Origin: Haliotis asinina
Taxonomy: Eukaryota; Mollusca; Gastropoda; Lepetellida; Haliotidae
Assembly: GCF_037392515.1 (NCBI RefSeq)
Contig: NC_090288.1
Span: 56,033,673 to 56,097,672, forward strand
Reading direction: 5' to 3'
Length of the DNA stretch: 64,000 bases
Shown here: positions 50,160 through 64,000 of the stretch, in pieces
Position numbering within the stretch: position 1 is the first letter of the stretch
Layout of the letters: each line of letters begins with the position of its first letter
Program-made: the position numbers and the translations under genes
The notes under the pieces: model-generated
Told to the model about the DNA's origin: nothing
Databases searched by the model: none
The model's input: only the letters and a program-made list of their open reading frames with translations

Positions 50160-51120
50160 CCGCCAATAATAATACTAACAACAACATACTTGACTATCCA
50201 GCTCGTTGACTGTATCACACACCAGTTTAATGCTGAAGTATTCTGTGCCCCAGCGTATTACAATACATGAAGATTTTGTACTGGAGGATCTCCCTGGCGT
50301 TCTCTTTGCCCCATGAGGTTCCAAACATGCTCTGTGGGATTGGGATCTGGATTCCGGTCGGGCTAAAGGAGAGGGGAACAGGTCAAAATGGCCACACGAC
50401 AGAATGGCCACACTGATCCTAGTCAAAATGGCCACAACCCCTAGTCAAAATGGCCACACATTGTTTTATTAGGTTTAATGCTCATGACATTTGTGTTATT
50501 TGATATCAAAGTGTAAAAATGACAAAAGAAGTTATATCACACAACTTGATGTTTGTTATTGAGGTACTTTTCTAACTGATACTTTGATACCTATGTCCAA
50601 AAGGTACTCTAGCAATGTTTTCTTATCTGACACTTGGAGATGTTTCATTAAAACATTGCAATGTTTTCTATTTTAATACTTGGAGATGTTTAATTAATCT
50701 CTCAATGTTTTCCTCCTTAATACTTAGAGGTGTTATTTCCAGGCCCTTTGATCATTTGGTAGTGTTATGATACCAATAAATAGGTAATTAATTTACTTAC
50801 CGGGTATGACTCAACTCAGTGTCATGATACATTTTGCCATGGCCGCCTTAGGAAATACCAACCGTGACGGGGCTGTGTGGCCTTGCATTGTCGTCCATTA
50901 CGACTGCTCTTGCGTTCAGAGGATGATCATCGACATGTGATACAACAACCCCGTCTAGAATGTGAGCGGTATACGGTTGTCTAGTAAGATTTTGTCTGAT
51001 CGTCGCCATGTACACTATACAATTATGAGAGAGGCACTTCCTCACTATCAATGAACCCCAACCGAACGACTCTTGTTCAAGTATATTCCGTTGTGCAGTA
51101 TAATACGGGCTCATTCATCT
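50160..51120 (-). mobile_element. Broken Tc1/mariner transposase in two blocks
   Basis: Minus-strand block 1 (about 51114-50850) encodes QRNILEQESFGWGSLIV, then HILDGVVVSHVDDHPLNARA and DDNARPH, the region of the second catalytic Asp in Tc1 transposases. Block 2 (about 50375-50160) encodes DRNPDPNPTEHVWNLMGQRE, the C-terminal catalytic segment, with Asp or Glu normally ~34 residues after the second Asp. An in-frame stop follows in block 2. About 470 bp of unrelated repeat DNA separates the blocks. The N-terminal DNA-binding part is not seen, so this is a dead copy. Confidence 0.8.
50383..50745. repeat. Short tandem repeats inserted within the Tc1 remnant
   Basis: Four copies of a CAAAATGGCCACA-type word at 50383-50460 (one reading CAGAATGGCCACA), then three ~50-bp copies of CAATGTTTTC plus TACTTGGAGATGTTT at 50600-50745. 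Together they fill most of the gap in the transposase. Confidence 0.75.
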
Positions 51121-51244
51121 GTCCTGCAGCAAATCGACTTACGTCCTTGACCTCAAATTCTCCTGACGTCGAGCTTGACACTGAGCTAGTCGTGCTTCTC
51201 TGTCATCCGGGACGACAAGGAGGCATTTAAGCCTTGAGGTTCGA

Positions 51245-51322
51245 AGCTCTCTTAGCGTTAAGACAGTCGTAAGTGACATACATTTACATGAACTCATGAC
51301 TGTCTTAGCGCTAAAAGAGCTT
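51245..51322. repeat. Palindromic MITE-like element
   Basis: Arms AGCTCTCTTAGCGTTAAGAC and its inverse, each continuing into GACAGTCGTAAGT or GACAGTCATGAGT. This is a small foldback relative of the unit expanded at 36.2 kb. Confidence 0.75.
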
Positions 51323-51894
51323 AAGAAATGTGGTGCAAGACAACTGTAACCCTGCCGATTTTAGGAGCATGTGCATGTCTCAAATCATTGTATGATGCGC
51401 CCGGCCCGAAATCACATGAGTATCATTAATTAACGACAATGTCAATATCTAGTGTAACCTCCGCCTGCAATAGCATCCCTGTATCACCTTGAATTCTTGA
51501 AGGGGTACTTGTGCCAATATTTAACACTTTGTGCTGGATGGTCTATCTGCAACCAGTAATGTCACAAACCTTTCTATAGGACAGAAATCTGCACTTAAAT
51601 GGTCTCGTACACATAACATAGTATAGTAGATCTTAGTCGGGATGTGCATAATGAACACGTGCTACAACCAACGAAACTGAATGGCCTATTTGAATTTGTG
51701 ATTACTATAGTTTACTGTATGCTCAAGTGTTTCGGGATTTTTTTTAAACATATATTTTTTCACTTCAGTCTGAACAATCCATTACATGAGTGACAGACGC
51801 TTTGGGCACTTCAATCTTTAATCTCTGCAGTTACCCACGAGTTAGGGATGTTTGAGATCCTGGGAATGTCTTTCTTCCAATCTTCCAAGCCAAT

Positions 51895-52193
51895 ATACAT
51901 AACACACAGGTACAGTTAAATAACTGAGTCTAGAGCATTCCAGTGATCAACAGCATCAGCATTGATCAGTGCATTTGGGAACCAAGACAGGTGCTGATAC
52001 AGCTTTTTAAGAAAGGGGTGATGCACACCCCTCAATCCCCCTCTGGAGCCACTTATGCAATGACATGTGTCAACACAGTCAGCGAACCCTGACCACCTGA
52101 TCCCCATCTATGTCTCAACCGAAAAGCATAGTCGCCATGTGTGGCAAGCATGGGTTGCTGAAGACCTATTCTATCCGGGATCTTCATCGATGC
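51895..52193 (-). repeat. SINE family III with ~65-bp internal insertion
   Basis: Starts in the body (GTTAAATAACTGAGTCTAGA) and continues to GACCTATTCTATCCGGGATC. An extra ~65-bp segment containing GGGGTGATGCACACCCC, itself a small palindrome, splits the usual GGGAACC-ATGACATGTG junction. Confidence 0.75.
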
Positions 52194-52884
52194 TACAAAG
52201 AAAGTTACAAGAACTTAGGCTTATAAGAGCTTCATGAAAATGGGCACCAGGACAAAAGCAAACAAAAAAACCAAAACCACATTGTCACATGTCAGTTTGC
52301 TGAAAGTTCTTCTTTTTGGTAAAAAAAACAGTGAGAAAACACAATGCTGTAATCTGTGACAAAAACCTCGGCATGACTGACACAAACCAATCCCTAAGCA
52401 TCATTTTCAGAGTGAAATCTTGTTTAGTAGACAATCATTAAATGAGATTACTGGGCTCAACAGAACTTTATTAGATTTGGGCTTTGGCATACAGCTCATG
52501 CTGTAGATTCATTCTGTGTAGGGAAATGATCTAATTATACCCCAGTTAAATATTGACTGTAGAACACAAACAAATGACTCTTCTTTGTCAAAAGCTACTG
52601 TTTATTTACAAATACTGAAGTCAAACAATATGACCCCTTCTTAATAAATAACACATACATCAATCTCACATATCCACCAAATATACTGTCTATGGAAGTA
52701 CTGAATCATTCTGTCTATCACACTGTAGTTCATACACTTCCTCAGTCGAACATGGAATAAAACATTACCAGTAACATCACTAGTAACAGCACAACACAAC
52801 ATTTGTGTCTCACATGTTGACTGTGCGAGACAAGCCGAGTGTAACATCTGACACCACAGGTACAAAAAGGATGACAGCAGGGAG

Positions 52885-53020
52885 GAGTTCAGATGTTTGA
52901 TGTCTGATATAAACACCGAGACACCCCCTAAAACCCACATCGCACCTCCGCAGGGGGTAGTTCAGATGTCTGATGTAAACACTGAGAAACCCAATAAATC
53001 CAACTCTGCACCTCAGTTGT
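52885..53020. repeat. Two-copy tandem repeat, ~66 bp
   Basis: GTTCAGATGTTTGATGTCTG and GTTCAGATGTCTGATGTAAA head two adjacent copies that share ACACCGAGACACC or ACACTGAGAAACC and end near CACCTC. They lie in the probable 3' UTR of TRMU. Confidence 0.75.
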
Positions 53021-53770
53021 GAGAAGGACATGATGAGACAAACGGTTTCAAAACAAATCCAGGCTCTGAAGCTCATATATATTCAGAATTCTACAACTTG
53101 GGTTCCAGGTCAAGTTCTAAACAAGAAACTTTGCCCTTAAACCATGCTTCTGCCTATAGTTTGGCATAAAATGCATTATATCTTTTCTTCAATGTGTTTG
53201 CTTGTGTCTGAGGGAACAGGACATTAAAAGTTGTTGAGTTTTAACCACAGGTGGTCTGATTAATGATTTAGGGTAAATATACTTTCTGTGTTCTTTAAAT
53301 GTATTTCCACTTAGGTACTGCATAAACAAAATATGACATTAACATAACAAATTTAAAGATTTTAACAGAAAGGATAATTCTCACTAAAGGGTTTTGTGGT
53401 TCATGTTAAACAACTCAGAGAAACAAACTCCGTATGATGGTTAACAGTTGACACCCACCTTACCCTATTCACGACCTGTGACATGTGTGCATACCTGTCA
53501 CGTACATTAACAAACACTGACCTTTCTGACCCAACATTGCCGCTCTAAGAGGTTATTGGCTCCCTCCCTCTGCAAGCAGTCTGCGTTCTGCTGTTCATTT
53601 TGCTGACGTTTACAGAGAGTCTCTCATACAAATGCATAAAATCGGTGATTTACAATGTGATCCACATCCACTTGTAAAGTTTGAGATTGATTGGACTGTT
53701 GGATGAAGAGTTATTTACAGAAAAAAACCCAGGTCCACATGCATTTCATGGCAAACTATAAATTTGGATA

Positions 53771-53950
53771 TACAGTGGAAGCTGTCTAAACCGGCACTCA
53801 CTGGGACTGGGGAAATAATCTGTTTTAGACAATGTGCCGGATTGCAGAGCTGATAATAGATATACAAGCCACAAAATGGACTTGGATTTTATGCCGGTGT
53901 TGACAACTTGATGGATTAGACAGATGCCGGTTTTGACAGCTTCCACTGTA
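53771..53950. mobile_element. pogo/Tigger-like MITE, 180 bp
   Basis: TIRs at 53771-53796 and 53925-53950 begin TACAGTGGAAGCTGTCTAAA and differ at one or two positions. TA at each end fits the Tc1/mariner target. The TACAGTGGAA start is typical of pogo-type elements. No coding capacity. It lies ~330 bp after the TRMU stop codon. Confidence 0.85.
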
Positions 53951-54281
53951 CAATATTTGTCCACTGATACTTCTCCTTCTCTAGGAACTTTATTTGTCAC
54001 ACTTACAGCAGAAGACATTGTTGAGTGAATGCAGCTAGTCTGCAGGTTATGCTGGTAGCCAACAACGAGATGCTCTGGATGTCCACTAATCAGACTTCTA
54101 GACTTAGGATTCTGCCTATCCTTGATGTATCGAATATACTATTGTGTTTGCTGGGCTTCACTGGTACCATTTACATAGTGTTAAAAAAAAGCTTAGCAGT
54201 TAGGTTTCACAAAGCAAATTGTCAAAACTGTCTTGATGTGCAGTTCACAGATGATATAGGTGAGCTACTATTTTCACAACA

Positions 54282-61185
<6,904 letters not shown>

Positions 61186-61559
61186 GTTTCTATTAATTCT
61201 GACCACTTCAGATAACAAATCTTACATAGGTCTAACGGTTAACATTCTAGCAGACGCCATTTCGACGCCATTTTAGGATCCATTGTTTGGCTGTAACAGC
61301 ACATTTTATTGGTTACTGTGATTATGTTTATCCAATCAGAATCAGCGTAAGTAGAAGTTTTCCTAGGTAGTAAAAGTCGCTTTCAATGGACAAAAATATG
61401 CCTAATGGTCCAATGAAAATGATCTTTGCGAAAAAGGGGCGTAAAATTGTTTCCCCGAAAGAAGAGTTCACTTTTGTTAACGTTGTCTCCCGGAAATAGC
61501 TTACGACAAATGTTTATAATTGAAAACCGCAAAATTAACGGCACAAGCAAATAAGGTTG
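61186..61559. promoter_or_regulatory. Bidirectional promoter between TRMU and the divergent gene
   Basis: A 374-bp head-to-head gap without TATA. Two CGCCATTTC/CGCCATTTT sites (YY1-like, 61253-61276) lie next to TRMU. CCAAT boxes occur in both orientations (ATTGG 61308-61312; CCAAT 61332-61336 and 61410-61414). This is a usual layout for housekeeping gene pairs. Confidence 0.65.
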
Positions 61560-61667
61560 ATGATGAACGAAAGCAGTGACGGTGGAGCTGTCGGACAAGA
61601 AGATGTTCATCGACTGCTCGAACATTTTTCTAAAACAACACACAAAGTTAGAGCAGGTGACATGAAG
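61560..61667 (+). CDS. First coding exon of a divergent gene, possibly CENP-X (MHF2)
   Basis: Encodes 36 residues, MMNESSDGGAVGQEDVHRLL continuing with EHFSKTTHKVRAGDMK, then donor AAG-GTACGT in phase 0. Two adjacent in-frame ATGs open the exon. The pattern E-V-RLL-HF-KV-GD resembles the start of the histone-fold protein CENP-X (human: ELVSRLL, HF, KVSGD). CENP-X pairs with CENP-S at centromeres and with FANCM in DNA repair. The match is short and from memory, so the identity is tentative, though a real coding exon is likely. Remaining exons were not found before the Polinton at 62373 and presumably lie beyond the window. Confidence 0.45.
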
Positions 61668-62372
61668 GTACGTTTCAGGAGTGAATTGATCATACATGAT
61701 GGTCACTGAGACGGACGTTCTTGTTTAGGCTGTTTTCGATTTTGTTGCAATGTACATTTCTGTTATAAAGCGTCAAGCTGAAGCGCTCAGGGTAGCTGAT
61801 GTCGCTATGATAAATTAGCACGTAATAATACACAGTCAACTAGATTACTGTCCAAGAGTTATCCAGAGTTAACTTAGTTGACTCTTTCTCTCACTTCGTA
61901 GATCTTGAGTGACTTTACGATCATCATTTATCAGGAGAAGCTTTGGTACCTTTTGTTATCTTGATCTCTGTCCTTAGCCCATGGACCCCCTGCTTGATGA
62001 ACCCCATTATAATTATTATGTGTAAGTAAACCTTTCTATTAAAGAAGGGGGTTCCAACCTATACACAAATGGGATTTGACTTCCTTGCTTGTCAAAGCTA
62101 TGTTTCAGTGTAAAGCATTACAGTATTCAAGTACATTCCATGGAATATCACAAAATTGACTGACCAGTTCTTGATGGAATTAAGCCATAGTGTAGATAGG
62201 GATAATCTACAACAGGGATAGGTCACTCACTTGGTTTCTTTACCATTTGTACTAATTTAACATGTACCTCATCATGCTTAATTTAACAATGAATGAATGA
62301 ATGAATGGCACGAATTATATGTTAATGAATGAAGGAAATAAAGAAAATGAATAAAAGAATATGTGAATGAGT
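61668..62372. other. Probable intron sequence; no coding exon seen
   Basis: AT-rich, with a short GAATGAATGAATGAATGG run near 62287-62306. Nothing else is recognised before the Polinton border. Confidence 0.5.
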
Positions 62373-62419
62373 AGTATAGGGAATAGGGGTTTTGGCTCAC
62401 TTTCAAGAAAAGTCTCTAC

Positions 62420-62446
62420 AAAGCCTTATTTAGTAAATAAGGCTTT
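62420..62446. repeat. 27-bp perfect palindrome near the Polinton end
   Basis: AAAGCCTTATTTA and its complement flank a central G, about 50 bp inside the element border. It could be a subterminal structural or binding site. Confidence 0.85.
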
Positions 62447-62506
62447 GGTTGGACCCTTAGCTCTTGCTATTATTACCCCTACTACAAAAAAGTTGGCGTG
62501 CCTATG

Positions 62507-63472
62507 TCACGTGTTGGTAGGAGGTAACACTGTGCCGTACGGTACGATCAATAATTCTTCTCTTACAAACCCCCTACCCGGCCCATCCCTCAAGTAGTAC
62601 AAGTTAGGTTCGTCGGCTTTCATATCCACTTTATCTTTGTTGTAAGTTTTGACTGACCATATAGGATCGGTGGCTCGCTTACGGCTATCACCCTCGTGTT
62701 CCCCCGGCTGGTATAGATACCTCACTAGGGCCCTATCTGGTATCTGTTTCTCCTTCCCACGCAATGGAGCGGCCGACTCTGCAACTATTGATTTTAGTTT
62801 GATAGCGTCTGCCGGTTTCTTACCGGTGAGACGGGTGACTTCATGGTTGATTGCCGACACCACCTTGGGTAACCTCGTGACCCATTCAGTCGATCGTTTT
62901 CCAGGGGCGACCATCTCCCTAGCATACTGATGGCCGAACAAACGCTCAGCCAAAGTCCTATTAAATCTCTCAACTATGGCTTGGCTGCGATGGGCTCCGG
63001 CCGTGCCACGCCTGACCTTTGTATCGTGTTTGGCTAGCAGTTGTGACACGGCACCCATGAACTCCCGTCCGGGGTCAACTTGCAGCTCTGTTGGCCACGT
63101 CAGCGGGCTGCGTTTGTATATGCGTTCGAACCCTCTGGCTACCTGAGCCGAATCTTTAGTGGTCAAGGGTTCGGCTTCCTTGTAACGACTGGCTACGTCC
63201 ACTACGGTTAAGGCATACTTGTACCTCTTGTCGTGGGGTAGGAACAGTAGGTCTGCCTGGTGAACGCTATTAGGTATGTTAATACCGAACCTCCTTCTAG
63301 GCACGTAGCGTGGTGCCGGCAAATAGATCTGCCACAGGGCTTGTTTTTCAAGCCACGCTTTGGCTTCCTCCGGGGGTACTCGCGCTATTTTAGCTAGCTT
63401 ATCTACTGCGCTAGCTCCTTTCCAGTACCCACGCGGGCTGTAGTAAATAGCCTCAAATTTTTTCATGTCCAT
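62507..63472 (-). CDS. Polinton integrase (retroviral-type, RVE domain)
   Basis: A 321-residue frame with a retroviral-type integrase core (acidic triad visible in NSVHQADLLFLP, LQVDPGREF and AIVERFNRTL), preceded by a helical N-terminal region and followed by a basic C-terminal domain. Its position next to the element end and beside polymerase B is the standard Polinton order. The frame is open in this fossil copy. Confidence 0.88.
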   Translation of the reverse strand: MDMKKFEAIYYSPRGYWKGASAVDKLAKIARVPPEEAKAWLEKQALWQIYLPAPRYVPRRRFGINIPNSVHQADLLFLPHDKRYKYALTVVDVASRYKEAEPLTTKDSAQVARGFERIYKRSPLTWPTELQVDPGREFMGAVSQLLAKHDTKVRRGTAGAHRSQAIVERFNRTLAERLFGHQYAREMVAPGKRSTEWVTRLPKVVSAINHEVTRLTGKKPADAIKLKSIVAESAAPLRGKEKQIPDRALVRYLYQPGEHEGDSRKRATDPIWSVKTYNKDKVDMKADEPNLYYLRDGPGRGFVREELLIVPYGTVLPPTNT

Positions 63473-64000
63473 ACGCGTATGTGTTTATCCCATCAATAGC
63501 TATCCAACGTTTAGTGTCCATAGGCGACAGGGACGTCTTGTTTATAGTCAGTCCGTATATCTTATGTCCATCACTTCTAAGTGTGTTCATTTTATGCCTA
63601 AAGGTACGGGTCTTGAACAGGGCTTCCTTGAATCTGGCGTGTTTGATGTGTTGTTTCACCACATACTTCTTAACCCCCTTAGCCTTCCGGATCTCACTAT
63701 TGTCGGCTTTCAGTATGGAGTACATCTTAGGTCTCAAACCTATGTACTCGGCTATGGGCGTGCCAGCACACTCGTCCTTCATGTTACCTAGGACCTTTTT
63801 ATTTACCGTACTGTGTATGGCATGGGTCTTAGGGTAGTTGCTGGTGTCGTATAAATCGAGGTGTTTTTTCATGTCCTCGTACACGTCCTCGGTTCGAATC
63901 TCCATCAGCAGGGAATCCGTGTCAGTGTACAGCACTTCACACCTGTCACCGTACTGTTTCTTGAGCTCGTTGTAGTAAAAGTCGTACATCAGGTGTTTGG
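63453..64000 (-). CDS. Polinton protein-primed DNA polymerase B, C-terminal part
   Basis: The frame enters from the right edge and holds the family B polymerase motif YTDTDSLL, with a K-rich thumb-like C-terminus. It overlaps the integrase start by about 20 nt. Only the C-terminal part is visible; the portion seen is open. Confidence 0.88.
   Translation of the reverse strand, partial: KHLMYDFYYNELKKQYGDRCEVLYTDTDSLLMEIRTEDVYEDMKKHLDLYDTSNYPKTHAIHSTVNKKVLGNMKDECAGTPIAEYIGLRPKMYSILKADNSEIRKAKGVKKYVVKQHIKHARFKEALFKTRTFRHKMNTLRSDGHKIYGLTINKTSLSPMDTKRWIAIDGINTYAYGHEKI

Larger units (their letters stand above)
62373..64000 (-). mobile_element. Polinton (Maverick), one end, running off the window
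   Basis: The border is placed at AGTATAGGGAATAGGGG (62373), which fits the AG start of Polinton terminal repeats. The flank ATGAGT (62367-62372) would be the 6-bp target copy, but the other end is outside the window. Parts in view: terminal region, integrase, and the C-terminal part of protein-primed DNA polymerase B. The portion in view looks whole, so the insertion is probably young. Nothing can be said of the capsid, ATPase or protease region. Confidence 0.8.

Noticed and set aside
61186-61218. Longer TRMU N-terminus
   Set aside because: It would start at TTG; no in-frame ATG precedes 61185.

Overview
The window reads as nuclear DNA of a lophotrochozoan animal, most likely a gastropod mollusc and by repeat content probably an abalone (Haliotis). 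This is inferred from AT-rich introns with GT-AG borders, a dense load of short elements whose tails read GCGGCGTAAAAC followed by ACTC repeats, and protein-coding exons typical of animals. No database search was possible, so the species is an inference.

Layout. 1-4.4 kb: a palindrome-bearing minisatellite, then the probable long 3' UTR of the next gene. 4.46-12.3 kb, minus strand: a six-exon ankyrin-repeat and SOCS-box gene (ASB family; 665 aa deduced), with a TTAA-type transposon, a long-inverted-repeat MITE and a SINE in its introns. About 14.15-14.7 kb: a probable promoter with ETS, CRE-like and YY1-like sites, placed to serve both this gene and the next. 15.48-34.25 kb, plus strand: a Rho GTPase (RhoA/Rho1 type) with one 5' coding exon (aa 1-52) and two complete, tandem, alternative 3' terminal exons (aa 53-192), each with its own stop and poly(A) signal. 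A candidate opposite-strand gene lies between the two terminal exons. 34-42 kb: SINE-rich DNA with a 0.7-kb minisatellite that looks grown from inside a palindromic MITE, and a small candidate gene with a 39-nt microexon. 44.2-46.7 kb, minus: an intronless 848-aa multipass membrane protein that I do not recognise. 46.9-48.7 kb: a 27-bp minisatellite directly upstream of it. 49-54 kb: SINEs, a broken Tc1 transposase and small repeats. 54.28-61.19 kb, minus: an eight-exon TRMU gene (mitochondrial tRNA 2-thiouridylase, 394 aa deduced). 61.56 kb, plus: first exon of a divergent gene, possibly CENP-X. 62.37 kb to the right edge: one end of a Polinton (integrase and the DNA polymerase B C-terminus), continuing out of the window.

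The most interesting feature is the Rho locus. One shared switch-I exon can be spliced to either of two 140-aa terminal exons, which are 90% identical in protein. They are almost identical in DNA over the first ~152 nt and then diverge abruptly, as expected from gene conversion. The protein differences gather in the Rho insert helix and the polybasic tail. If both exons are used, one gene makes two Rho proteins by choice of last exon.

Otherwise the genes are unrelated housekeeping or regulatory genes embedded in repeats: ubiquitin-ligase adaptor, Rho switch, tRNA modification, and an orphan membrane protein. No operon-like organisation is seen.
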